In this document: piece by piece, positions 15,333-24,176 of the stretch
How positions within the stretch are numbered: the first letter of the stretch is position 1
How the letters are laid out: the number at the start of each line of letters is the position of its first letter
Assembly (NCBI GenBank): GCA_030524455.1
Contig: JAUNGT010000004.1
Coordinates: 59,011-123,010 of the forward strand
Source: Eubacteriales bacterium
GTDB lineage: Bacteria > Bacillota > Clostridia > Lachnospirales > Lachnospiraceae
Reading direction: 5' to 3'
Length of the DNA: 64,000 nt
Position numbers and translations under genes: made by a program
Notes under the pieces: model-generated
The model's input: the letters and a program-made list of their open reading frames with translations, nothing else
Database searches by the model: none
What the model was told of the DNA's origin: nothing

Positions 15333-16763
15333 ATGGCAGACAAAAAAATGGTGGAGCAGATCACGTCCATGGAAGAGGATTTCGCTCAATGGTACACAGA
15401 CGTAGTGCTGAAGGCGGATCTGATCGGTTATACCAGCGTGAAGGGCTGCATGGCGATCAAGCCGGCCGGCTATGCAATCTGGGAGCTGATTCAGAAGCAG
15501 CTGGATGAGCGCTTTAAGGCAACGGGAGTGCAGAATGTGTACATGCCTGTTTTTATTCCGGAGAGTCTTCTGGAAAAGGAGAAGGATCATGTGGAGGGCT
15601 TTGCGCCGGAGGTGGCATGGGTGACGCACGGCGGTCTGCAGCCTCTGCAGGAGCGGCTCTGCGTGCGGCCCACGTCGGAGACATTGTTCTGTGATTTTTA
15701 CAAAAACGATATCCAGTCCTACCGCGATCTGCCGAAGGTTTACAATCAGTGGTGCAACGTGGTCAGATGGGAGAAGGAGACGCGCCCGTTTTTGCGTTCC
15801 AGAGAGTTTTTGTGGCAGGAGGGACACACCGCTCACGCGACTGCCGAGGAGGCAGAGGAGCGCACCATCCAGATGCTGAATGTTTATGCGGATTTTGCGG
15901 AGCAGGTGCTGGCGATTCCGGTAATTAAGGGCCGCAAGACGGACAAGGAAAAATTTGCGGGAGCGGAGGCAACCTATACGATCGAGGCGCTGATGCACGA
16001 CGGAAAGGCGCTGCAGTCCGGGACAAGCCACAATTTCGGAGACGGCTTTGCGAAGGCCTTCGGTATTCAGTTTACGGACAGGGACAATAAGCTGAAATAT
16101 GTGCATCAGACCTCCTGGGGCGTAACGACGCGCCTGATCGGAGCGATCATCATGGTGCACGGAGACAATTCCGGCCTTGTGATGCCGCCTATGGTGGCTC
16201 CCACTCAGGTAGTGGTGATCCCGATTCAGCAGCGCAAGGAGGGCGTACTGGAGAAGGCATATGAGTTGAAGGATCGTCTTTCCAACTTCCGCGTGAAGGT
16301 GGACGACACGGATAAGAGCCCCGGCTGGAAATTCGCGGAGGCAGAGATGAGGGGAATCCCGGTGCGCGTGGAGATCGGCCCCAAGGATCTTGAGGCAGGA
16401 AAGTGCGTGCTGGCACGCCGCGATACGGGCGAGAAGCTGGAGTGCATGCTGGACGAGCTGGAGGAAAAGGTGGCGGAGCTTTTGGAGACGATCCAGAAGG
16501 ATATGCTGGAGAAGGCCAGAAGGCACCGCGACGCTCATACCTATGTGGCGAAAAACATGGAGGAGCTGGGAAATATCCTGAATACTACGCCGGGCTTTGT
16601 GAAAGCTATGTGGTGCGGCTGTCAGGAGTGTGAGGACAGGATCAAGGAGCAGTTTGCAGCGACCAGCCGCTGCATGCCCTTTGAGCAGGAGGAGATTTCC
16701 GACGTGTGCGTCTGCTGCGGACAGCCTGCCAAGAAGATGGTTTACTGGGGAAAAGCATATTAA
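15333..16763 (+). CDS. proS: Proline--tRNA ligase, archaeal/eukaryotic-type short form
   Basis: This class II aminoacyl-tRNA synthetase of 476 residues has motif 2/3 regions [35 protein letters not shown] and [28 protein letters not shown]. An anticodon-binding domain and the C-terminal extension with paired cysteines ([19 protein letters not shown]) follow. Ending in a tyrosine after a Cys-rich zinc-like domain is typical of ProS type 3, which lacks the inserted editing domain. GGAGG precedes ATG 15333. Expression is under the T-box. Confidence 0.95.
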   Translation: MADKKMVEQITSMEEDFAQWYTDVVLKADLIGYTSVKGCMAIKPAGYAIWELIQKQLDERFKATGVQNVYMPVFIPESLLEKEKDHVEGFAPEVAWVTHGGLQPLQERLCVRPTSETLFCDFYKNDIQSYRDLPKVYNQWCNVVRWEKETRPFLRSREFLWQEGHTAHATAEEAEERTIQMLNVYADFAEQVLAIPVIKGRKTDKEKFAGAEATYTIEALMHDGKALQSGTSHNFGDGFAKAFGIQFTDRDNKLKYVHQTSWGVTTRLIGAIIMVHGDNSGLVMPPMVAPTQVVVIPIQQRKEGVLEKAYELKDRLSNFRVKVDDTDKSPGWKFAEAEMRGIPVRVEIGPKDLEAGKCVLARRDTGEKLECMLDELEEKVAELLETIQKDMLEKARRHRDAHTYVAKNMEELGNILNTTPGFVKAMWCGCQECEDRIKEQFAATSRCMPFEQEEISDVCVCCGQPAKKMVYWGKAY

Positions 16764-16790
16764 AATAAGATGAAAAAAGGGGGAATCAGG

Positions 16791-17684
16791 ATGCGCAATC
16801 CGATTATTCCGCAGAAGGCGGGAGATCCGTTTATTCTGCACGAGGGGGACAATTATTACATGACCGCTACCGGAGGCGGACAGAAGGGACTGCAGGAGTT
16901 TGTGTGCTGGCACTCAAAGGATCTGCAGCACTGGTCCGAACCGGTAACAATCCTGGAGCTTTCGGAGGTGACCTGGGCAAAGACAAACGCCTGGGCGCCC
17001 TCCATGGTGGAAAAGGACGGCTGGTATTATTTTGCATTCTGCGCGGATCAGCAGATCGGCATCGCGGTTTGTAAAGAGCCCATGGGCAGATACCGCGACC
17101 TGTTGGGACGGCCGCTGATTGCAAAGCAGGATTACGATTTTCAGACCATCGATCCGGCGTTTTTAAAGGACGCGGACGGGCAGATTTATCTGGCCTTTGG
17201 CCAGGGAAAATGTATGGTAAGCAGGATCGAGCTGACGCCCGGGAGCGCAGCGCTTACCGGGGAGTTGGTTTGCCTTTCGGACGCGCTCTACGATCAGCGC
17301 AGCGTGGACCGCAAAAAGGAGGACAAGTCCATTTACAACGAGGCTCCGGACCTGATCCGGATCGGCGACAGATATTTGTTCAGCTGGGCGATTTATGATG
17401 TGGCCGATTACCGCTACGGCGTGCGCTACGCCTGGAGCCGTTCGCCCATGGGCCCCTACATTATGCCGCTGGATTTTGATCACGATAATATCCTGCTTCA
17501 GGGCCGCCACGATATCACGGGCTGCGGCCATGCCTGTGTGACGGAGTATCAGGGCGAGTATTATATCGTGTACGGCCGTCACGGACAAAACCGGCTGGAC
17601 GGCTTCGGCCGGGATATGTGCTGCGAAAAAATCACGTTTGAGGATGAGCTGCATTTGAAGGCGGTGCCGTCGCGGCTGGGGTGA
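16791..17684 (+). CDS. Glycoside hydrolase family 43-like protein
   Basis: The 297-residue five-bladed beta-propeller has the GH43 landmarks: catalytic base Asp in AGDPFILHEGDNYYM, the pKa-tuning Asp in TIDPAFLKD, and the acid Glu in SIYNEAPDLIRIGDRYLF. There is no signal peptide, so it probably acts inside the cell on oligosaccharides with arabinosyl or xylosyl units. The start at ATG 16791 follows GGGGGA; an ATG 21 bases earlier lacks a ribosome binding site. It is close behind proS but converges with the YesN-type regulator, and probably belongs with the sugar locus to its right. Confidence 0.8.
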   Translation: MRNPIIPQKAGDPFILHEGDNYYMTATGGGQKGLQEFVCWHSKDLQHWSEPVTILELSEVTWAKTNAWAPSMVEKDGWYYFAFCADQQIGIAVCKEPMGRYRDLLGRPLIAKQDYDFQTIDPAFLKDADGQIYLAFGQGKCMVSRIELTPGSAALTGELVCLSDALYDQRSVDRKKEDKSIYNEAPDLIRIGDRYLFSWAIYDVADYRYGVRYAWSRSPMGPYIMPLDFDHDNILLQGRHDITGCGHACVTEYQGEYYIVYGRHGQNRLDGFGRDMCCEKITFEDELHLKAVPSRLG

Positions 17685-17712
17685 GGACGTGATTTGAAGC
17701 AGGCAACAGCAT

Positions 17713-18513
17713 TTAAGTGTCATTTGTTTTGCCACCGTTTCTCTCCACATACCCCCGGGCCCAGGCCCGCGGGGTCAGTCCGGTGGCAGCCTTAAAAATC
17801 TGTACAAAATATTGAGGATTGTGGGAAAAGCCAACCTGGTCCGCAATAGAATAGATCTTTTCATGCTTTCCGCTTTTTAGGAGAGCTTTGGCCTTTGCCA
17901 AACGAAGGCCGGTGAGGTAATCTGTAAACTTCTGGCCGGTTTGACGTAAAAATTCACGGCTTACATAGTCTACATTCATATACAATACTTCAGATGCAAT
18001 CCGCTTTAGAGAGAGTTCCGGGTCAGAAAAATGAAGATCCACATAATCCAGAATCTGGTTGATATAGTCTTTATATTGCGGGCGCAGCGGAGTGGAAAGG
18101 AGCGAATCAGGGATGAGCTCCTTTATTTTTTTCCGGCGGCGCAGATCTTCGGAGGCTTTGCGGACTGCCTCGATAATTTGGGTCTCATTGCAGGGTTTTA
18201 GCAGGTAATTGGAGACTTTGTAGGAAATAGCCTGTTTAGCGTATTCAAATTCCGCATAGCCGGAAAGCAGTATAAATTCTATGGTCAGATCGGTGCGGGA
18301 GCAGACCTGGGCGATCAGATCCAGACCGGACATTCCGGGCATCCGGATATCGGTCATCACGATATCGGGAGTGAGGGAAAAAATTGCCTGCAAAGTTTCC
18401 GGGCCGTTTTTGCAGGAAGCAACTACCTCGACGCCCAGCGCCTTCCAGTCGATCAGGGCCCGGATTGACTCACGGATCATTTCTTCATCATCAGCCAGAA
18501 TCAGTTTCAACAT
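17713..18513 (-). CDS. YesN-type response regulator with AraC DNA-binding domain
   Basis: The receiver domain carries the acidic pair in LILADDEEMIRES, phospho-Asp in DIVMTDIRMPG and Lys in NYLLKPCNE. A short linker leads to a C-terminal double helix-turn-helix of the AraC type (YVSREFLRQTGQKF ... IADQVGFSHNPQYFVQIFKAATGLTP). At 266 residues it is a compact member of the YesN group. It should be phosphorylated by the neighbouring YesM-type kinase, but that gene is split by an insertion element, so the regulator may now be orphaned. Confidence 0.9.
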   Translation of the reverse strand: MLKLILADDEEMIRESIRALIDWKALGVEVVASCKNGPETLQAIFSLTPDIVMTDIRMPGMSGLDLIAQVCSRTDLTIEFILLSGYAEFEYAKQAISYKVSNYLLKPCNETQIIEAVRKASEDLRRRKKIKELIPDSLLSTPLRPQYKDYINQILDYVDLHFSDPELSLKRIASEVLYMNVDYVSREFLRQTGQKFTDYLTGLRLAKAKALLKSGKHEKIYSIADQVGFSHNPQYFVQIFKAATGLTPRAWARGYVERNGGKTNDT

Positions 18514-18533
18514 ATCGGTCTCCTCTCATCTTT

Positions 18534-18890
18534 TCAAGTTCCGGTATTGTCAAGTGGCAGACGGATGCAGGCAGTAGCCATGCCGTCTGCATTATAAAGT
18601 AAAAGGCCGCAGTCAGAGCCAAACATCAGTCGGATACGCTTGTCGATATTAGGCAGGCCGATACCGAAGCCACGGGGAACAATTTTTCCGCTGGATAACT
18701 TCTCAAGCAGTTGATCTTCGAATTGTGAGCCGGTATTTTGAACCCGGATTTCCAATTGATTATTGATTTTCTGCACGAAGATTTCAATACGGCATTCCTC
18801 GCACATACTCTCTGTGGCATGTGTCACTGCGTTTTCTACCAGCGGCTGAATTATCAGCTTGGGGACTCGTATCAGGTCAAGATCAGGATC
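18534..18890 (-). pseudogene. Sensor histidine kinase (YesM-type), 3' fragment
   Basis: These are the last ~118 codons of a kinase interrupted by the insertion element at 18891. They carry the ATPase part: N box in PKLIIQPLVENAVTHA and G2-like GFGIGLPNIDKRIRLMFG. It reads directly on from the 5' fragment at 20644: removing the element and one copy of the 10-bp duplication restores ...LTHTDPD|LDLIRVPKL..., a kinase of about 598 residues. Without its own start and phosphorylation domain it cannot function alone. Confidence 0.9.
18881..18890. repeat. Target-site duplication, left copy
   Basis: GATCAGGATC directly abuts the left terminal inverted repeat and is repeated exactly at 20644-20653. 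Confidence 0.93.
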
Positions 18891-19099
18891 CAATGTCAGT
18901 TAGTTAAGGATTATGGTTTGCATCGAGAGGGAAAAGGAGACTCCATTATCAGGAAAAATATCAATTTATTCATGTGCGCGGTGACAAAACATGCTGTCAG
19001 ACACACATTTTTGCAGGAACAGCGAAAAAAATGCAGCGCAAACAGACGGGCTTGCACCCGCCACAAAAAAAGGAGTATGTTATTTACCGTAGCCCGTGG

Positions 19100-20446
19100 T
19101 TACGCCGCCCTGTAAGCGAAGTATTTCGGTCTTCGGAAGTGTGCCGTCTGTAACCGGGGATAGGATCGGCCACCGCGTATGGGGATTAGCTCCCTGCGGA
19201 GCAGAGCTGCCGTGTCAATCTGGTCTTTTCCTGCAGGCTTGCGGAGGAATGCCCTGCAAATATGGGTGGCACTTGTAAAGTTCACCTTATATTCGTGCTT
19301 TGTATCCCCATTTTCTACGACCGTGGACTGTACAAGCGCTTCCGTTATGTTATATAGAAGAAGCCTTGCAAGCACTTCCTGTTCGATGAACATCGCCTTG
19401 CAGGAGTGGAAGCTGTCCATGCCGATCGTGTACTTGAGGTCCCGGTAGGCGCATTCAATTTGCCACCTTGAAAAATATAGCTCAGCGAGCCGTTCCGGGG
19501 GGAATTCTTCCCGCGGGAGATTTGTGACAAGGCACTCATAGGAGCCAGAGGGAAGCGGTATCCGGACAACCCGGAACGTCATGGTGTAAGTGTCATCGGA
19601 ACCGTATTCCACGTAATCGAAGGAGATGTCCTGCCCAATGAAGCGCAGATGGCTGCCAGGCGGGGGTTGGATTCTTTTGGATTTCCTGCGTGTGACCGTA
19701 ATGGTGACCGTCTCATCAAAAACACCTTCCGTGGGGAGGCCCAGATTTTTGAGGATTCCCTTGGAGAGGACGTCCTTGGAGCGGAAGAGGAAATACTGCC
19801 CTTTCTCCAGGACATGAGCCATGTTGTTGTAGGAGCAGTATCCGCGATCCCCGATGTAAATGTCTTTGGTTTCCGGGAGAAGGGGCTGGCGGTCTGCCAT
19901 CGAACAGAAGGCGCGGAACTCATCCTTTGCATGGACCGACTGAAGTTCCACGTCCGTGTAGAGGTGGCGGTCGATGTCAAACAAGGCGTTCACGTGGAGA
20001 CTGTAGAAGCCTTTTATGGAATGCCCTTGTGAGACAAAGTAATCTTCCGGGGAAAAACGTGGTGTGCTGTAGAAAGAGACACTGGAACCGTCGACGGCAA
20101 GGCAGCGGTATCCCGGAGCGACGCAATGAACCGGCTGTTCCAGGGCGATAAGGGAGGCGTTGAAGACATCAAAAGTCTCCTGAATGGCCTCGGGTTTCAG
20201 CTTTGCCCGTTGCTGGCAGAAGGCGGATGAGGATGGGGCATTGGAGTCAAAGTCAAAGAAATCAAGCAGTTCCACTTTTGTCGAGGAAGAGCCTTGCGCA
20301 ACAAGGAAGCGGATCAGCGTGTCAACTGAGAACTTCCGAAAGCGGGAGAAATCTTTTCCGGGATGGAAAGAAAAGTCATGGATATGAGCCGTGACATGTT
20401 GCACGGCAGCGAGAAACAAGGACTTGATGGATTCCGGTGTAAACAT
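19100..20446 (-). CDS. IS4-family DDE transposase
   Basis: The 448-residue transposase has the first catalytic Asp in CLAVDGSSVSFY, the second in DIYIGDRGYCSYNN, and the third acidic residue within YFSRWQIECAYRDLK, which matches Y-(2)-R-(3)-E-(6)-K exactly. AAGGAGG precedes ATG 20446 by 12 bp. The frame is intact end to end, so the element may still be active. Upstream hairpins probably limit expression from outside transcripts. Confidence 0.95.
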   Translation of the reverse strand: MFTPESIKSLFLAAVQHVTAHIHDFSFHPGKDFSRFRKFSVDTLIRFLVAQGSSSTKVELLDFFDFDSNAPSSSAFCQQRAKLKPEAIQETFDVFNASLIALEQPVHCVAPGYRCLAVDGSSVSFYSTPRFSPEDYFVSQGHSIKGFYSLHVNALFDIDRHLYTDVELQSVHAKDEFRAFCSMADRQPLLPETKDIYIGDRGYCSYNNMAHVLEKGQYFLFRSKDVLSKGILKNLGLPTEGVFDETVTITVTRRKSKRIQPPPGSHLRFIGQDISFDYVEYGSDDTYTMTFRVVRIPLPSGSYECLVTNLPREEFPPERLAELYFSRWQIECAYRDLKYTIGMDSFHSCKAMFIEQEVLARLLLYNITEALVQSTVVENGDTKHEYKVNFTSATHICRAFLRKPAGKDQIDTAALLRRELIPIRGGRSYPRLQTAHFRRPKYFAYRAA

Positions 20447-20460
20447 GTGAGTGGTACCTC

Positions 20461-20540
20461 CTTAAGTAGAAAAATTTTTATAACTTCTACTTAAGGGCCG
20501 CCCTCGTTTCCTCGAAAACCAATCAGAAACGAGGGCGGCC
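20461..20540. promoter_or_regulatory. Two stem-loops upstream of the transposase
   Basis: CTTAAGTAGAA/TTCTACTTAAG (20461-20495) lies immediately before the ribosome binding site. A perfect 15-bp stem, GGCCGCCCTCGTTTC/GAAACGAGGGCGGCC, spans 20496-20540. Such stems in insertion elements block read-through transcription or translation from the host gene. Confidence 0.65.
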
Positions 20541-20643
20541 GCACATTTTGGGTACTGTGTCAAGCCTTTTTTGAAAAAATAAAAAATAAGGGTTAGACCC
20601 CCATTAAAGGAATCTAACCCATTAGCTTAACTAACTGACATTG

Positions 20644-20653
20644 GATCAGGATC
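20644..20653. repeat. Target-site duplication, right copy
   Basis: GATCAGGATC follows the right terminal repeat of the insertion element and is identical to the left copy at 18881-18890. Confidence 0.93.
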
Positions 20654-22093
20654 TGTATGAGTCAGGCAGATCAGACGGGAACCGAAGCGGCATTGCTGAA
20701 TATTTAAGTAGCTGTCTACCAGGGAAAGCTCCTCGGCGATTGTGAAGCTTTCTCCGGAGCGTCCCAGAACAGCTCGAAAAAGCTTGCCCAGGGATTCTAC
20801 CATCAGGGAGATTGCGGAGGCGCCTATTGCTTTTGCACGCCAGTTAATGGCTTCCAGCGTATTGTAAAGAAAATGAGGATTGATCTGCATTTCCAGTGCC
20901 TTTAGCTGCGCATCCTTAATCAGCAGTTCGTTTGTGTAGTTGGATGCGATCAGATCGGAAATCTGCCGGGCCATGTGGTCAAATTGGCGATGAAGGAGCC
21001 CGATTTCATCGCGACGGTTTTCGTAGTCGTATCCGGTATCCGGCAAGCGGTCTGCGGGGGTGTCGGGAGAACTGGCGAAGTGTTTCATCTTATCAATAAG
21101 GGCTGCAAAATGGCTGGTCAGTGAGCGAATAATCCGGCGCGAGGCCAGAGTAAGCAATAGGCAGCAGCAAAGCAAAAGGAGCAGGGATAAAAGTCGCCAT
21201 CCGTGTAGGGTGGCACGGATGCCATCATAGGAGACCAGGCAGGTGTAGGTCCAGCCGTCAAAGGAGAGAGGGCCGGAAAGAGACAAATACCAGTGGCCGT
21301 TACGTTTGGTTAATTGGCTTTGTCCAGGAACTTCTGTTTGTCTGGACGACTTTACGGGCAGAAGCTTTTGCCCGGAGGAGTCATAGAGCATATCTCCGTC
21401 TGCATCCTGAAGCTGATAGAAGAAGGAATCATAGGAAGAGAACATCGGACAATTCTGCACCATTTTGTCCAGATTGATGCTGATTAATACTGTTCCGAGC
21501 GGCACCAAAGAGAGATCACTGTAACGTCGGATTTCCCGGGCGAGAAGCAGACTATTTCCGTTTAGACCGTCCGTGAGCCATACAGCGCTTCCACTGTTCT
21601 GATGCGCCGCCTCGAGGATTTCCTGGATGCGTTCATCGGACAGGAGACGGGATTGTGAAGAATTTGTATGACAGGAGAAACGGGAGGTATACAGGCTGAT
21701 GGAGGAAATATAATCTGGCTGGTGTTCCAGGAAATAGGAGTGAAGACGGCTGTTGAGCTGCGTATAAAGCGACGCGGCTTCTGTGGAGCCGCTTACCTGT
21801 CCGGTTTGAACCAGAAGCCTTTGCAGCTCCGGATCGGCAAGGAGGGTATAGGAAAGCTCCCGCGCATTGTTCAAGGTTCGGGTGAAATCATTATTGGCAT
21901 AGGCAAGTGAGGATCCGACAGAATCCAACAGCAAGTCATTATATTTCTGCATGACCAGCTGGCTGATCAAAAGGGAGGCGCCTGTGATGGTCAGCAGACA
22001 GCCGATGGAGATCAGTTGAATTTTGTATTGAAGCGGAAGGTTGGAAAACCATTTTTTCAGACGTTGAGACTGAAAAAGGATAATGTGTCTCAT
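20644..22093 (-). pseudogene. Sensor histidine kinase (YesM-type), 5' fragment
   Basis: About 483 codons of a two-helix membrane sensor remain: transmembrane helix near residues 26-48, extracytoplasmic dCache-like sensor domain, a second helix (LLSLLLLLCCCLLLTLA), a HAMP-like linker, and the His_kinase domain with phospho-His in LEMQINPHFLYNTLEAINW. The frame then enters the insertion element and stops after four foreign residues (MSVS), so the ATPase domain is lost. The target duplication at 20644-20653 marks the break. The gene was divergent from the importer operon at 22323 and presumably controlled it with the YesN-type regulator. Confidence 0.92.
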
Positions 22094-22322
22094 AAATAAT
22101 ACCTCTTTTCAAGCAATAATTTTACACTACTATTAAATCTTTTAAAAATCAATAGTAAATTGCAGGTAATTATTATGCGATACGGACAGCTAAAAATCAT
22201 GGAACAGAACAAACACAGGAAAATTGCATAAATCCCCGGTATTTTATCTATTTTTGCGGGGAAGATTTCCCTATACTTGGAGATACCAAAATAAAGAAGG
22301 ACAAGGAAAGGGGAGAAGGGCT

Positions 22323-23234
22323 GTGAAGAAAAAGGGAGAAGTGAAGCGGCTTTTATATAAGAATCGTTATTTGTACATTATGCTGCTGTTTCCATTGATT
22401 TATTTTATTCTGTTCAAATATAAACCAATGTACGGAGTACTGATTGCATTCAAGAATTTTAAGGTGAGGGAGGGAATCCTGGGAAGCGATTGGGCCGGGT
22501 TGAAATATTTCCAGCAGTTTTTGGAGGATCCGGATTTCTGGAATGCGTTCAAAAACACAGTTATCCTGAGTCTGTGGCAGATTGTAATCTGTTTTCCGGT
22601 ACCGATTTTGTTTGCGCTGTTGGTCAATGAGATTCGATGGGGAAAGATGAAGGGGCTTGTGCAGCGGGTATGTTGCTTTCCGCATTTTGTGTCGGTGGTG
22701 GTGGCAATTTCGCTGATGATGACGCTGGTATCAAAGGATGGGCTGGTCAATCAGATTGTGGTGACCATGGGAGGAACGGCGAAATCCTATATGTTGGATT
22801 CTGCATGGTTCCGGCCGCTGTATGTGATATCGGATATATGGCAGGAAATGGGATGGAGCGCCATCATTTATCTGGCGGCAATATCCGGTGTGGATACGCA
22901 GCTTTATGAGGCCTGCGAAATTGACGGAGGCGGACGGGTGATGAAGCTTCTGCACATCACGCTTCCCTGCATTGCAGCTACGATCACGATTATGTTCATT
23001 TTGCGGATGGGAAGTATTATGACAGTATCCTTCGATAAGGTGCTGTTGATGCAGAATTCCAACACCTACAATACATCGGATGTAATTTCAACCTTTGTAT
23101 ATCGCAGGGGACTGCAGGGAATGCAGTATAGTTATGCCACAGCGGTAGGGCTGGTGGAATCCGTGATCAGTCTGTTTTTTCTGGGAATCACCAATTTTGT
23201 ATCCTCCAAGCTGAGTGATACCAGTCTGTTTTAG
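22323..23234 (+). CDS. ABC sugar importer permease, LplB/YtcP-partner type
   Basis: This CUT1-family inner-membrane permease of about 303 residues has six membrane helices and the N-terminal signature LLFPLIYFILFKYKPMYGVLIAFKNFKVREGILGS, typical of LplB-like permeases. The cytoplasmic EAA loop is YEACEIDGGGRVMKLLHITLP. The start is GTG 22323 behind GGGGAG; frame open upstream is non-coding. It is the first gene of an operon running to 29124. The 229-bp divergent gap before it holds the promoters; I see an inverted repeat ACTATT/AATAGT near 22132 but no convincing -10/-35 pair. Confidence 0.9.
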   Translation: MKKKGEVKRLLYKNRYLYIMLLFPLIYFILFKYKPMYGVLIAFKNFKVREGILGSDWAGLKYFQQFLEDPDFWNAFKNTVILSLWQIVICFPVPILFALLVNEIRWGKMKGLVQRVCCFPHFVSVVVAISLMMTLVSKDGLVNQIVVTMGGTAKSYMLDSAWFRPLYVISDIWQEMGWSAIIYLAAISGVDTQLYEACEIDGGGRVMKLLHITLPCIAATITIMFILRMGSIMTVSFDKVLLMQNSNTYNTSDVISTFVYRRGLQGMQYSYATAVGLVESVISLFFLGITNFVSSKLSDTSLF

Positions 23235-23247
23235 AGGAGGAATCCTG

Positions 23248-24123
23248 ATGAAAAAGAGAGTGAAGGCTTTTGATGTAATCCTGGGGGCAGCGATGCTCCT
23301 GATCAGTATGACGGCAATTTACCCACTGTACTATATTTATATTAATTCTGTCAGCGGCGGGGCATATGTGGGGGCAAATGAGGTAATTTTCTATCCCAAG
23401 GGATTTACGACCTACGCTTATTCCATTGTCTTTCAGAATGCGACCATCGTGCGCTCTTTTGTGAACAGCGTATTTTACACGGTAGTGGGAACACTGTTAT
23501 CGGTAGCACTTACCGCTCTGTGTGCCTATCCACTGTCACGAAAGGATTTGTATGGAAAAAGGATTTTTATCGGAATCATCCTGTTTACAATGTTTTTTAA
23601 CGGCGGGATCATTCCTTTGTTCCTGACGGTTACGGATCTGCATATTTATAATACGATATGGGCAATCCTGTTACCCTCCTGCGTCAGTGTCTACAATGTG
23701 ATTGTGATGCGCACCTTTTTCCAGTCCATTTCCTGGGAATTGACAGAATCCGCTTACATTGATGGTGCGAACGACTGGGTTATTTTCTGAAAAATTATTG
23801 TGCCCTTGTCAAAGCCGATTATTGCCACCATGCTGCTGTTTTACGGGGTGGCAAACTGGAACAGTTTTTATAATGCGCTGATGTTTTTGAATGATAAGCT
23901 TCTATATCCACTGCAGCTGGTACTGCGCAGTATAGTGATTGAGGGATCTACGACAGAGATGGCATATATGGCATCTTCGGAGGGAAGCCTGTCGGTGCCG
24001 ATTGATACGAAATCCATCAAATATGCAGTGACGGCGGTAACTACCCTGCCGCTGATTATCCTATATCCTTTTGTGTTCAAATATTTTGAAAAAGGGGTTA
24101 TGGTCGGCTCTGTAAAGGGATGA
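23248..24123 (+). pseudogene. ABC sugar importer permease (YtcP-type) with in-frame TGA
   Basis: The second CUT1 permease of the locus starts at ATG 23248 after GAGGAGG. It is a normal 291-codon gene except for a TGA at 23788-23790, inside the EAA loop region: ...DGANDWVIF-stop-KIIVPLSKPIIATMLLFY. The frame continues unchanged to the natural end (FEKGVMVGSVKG), so a single base change (TGG to TGA would be simplest) explains it. The stop removes the last two helices and would inactivate the permease unless it is read through or is a sequencing error. Confidence 0.88.
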
Positions 24124-24176
24124 TGAGCCGTTTCCATATACAAGAGAATCATGACAGAATCAGGAGGAGGTTGTAC

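Larger units (their letters stand above)
18891..20643 (-). mobile_element. IS4-family insertion sequence, 1753 bp
   Basis: The element has perfect 18-bp terminal inverted repeats, CAATGTCAGTTAGTTAAG at 18891 and its complement ending at 20643. It is flanked by a 10-bp target duplication and has one transposase gene read leftward. The duplication length and the Y-(2)-R-(3)-E-(6)-K motif in the transposase fit the IS4/IS231 group. It sits inside a YesM-type kinase gene in the same orientation. About 210 bp between the left end and the transposase stop carry no gene. The intact ends and intact gene suggest recent movement. Confidence 0.95.

Noticed and set aside
15306..16913. 535-codon open frame on the minus strand across proS
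   Set aside because: It is the mirror of the GC-rich proS coding frame. There is no ribosome binding site, and the product is a His/Leu-rich string with no family signature.
23788..23790. TGA in the permease as a selenocysteine or recoded Trp codon
   Set aside because: No other gene here uses internal TGA, several genes end in TGA, and permeases of this family have no selenoprotein form. A mutation or sequencing error is simpler.
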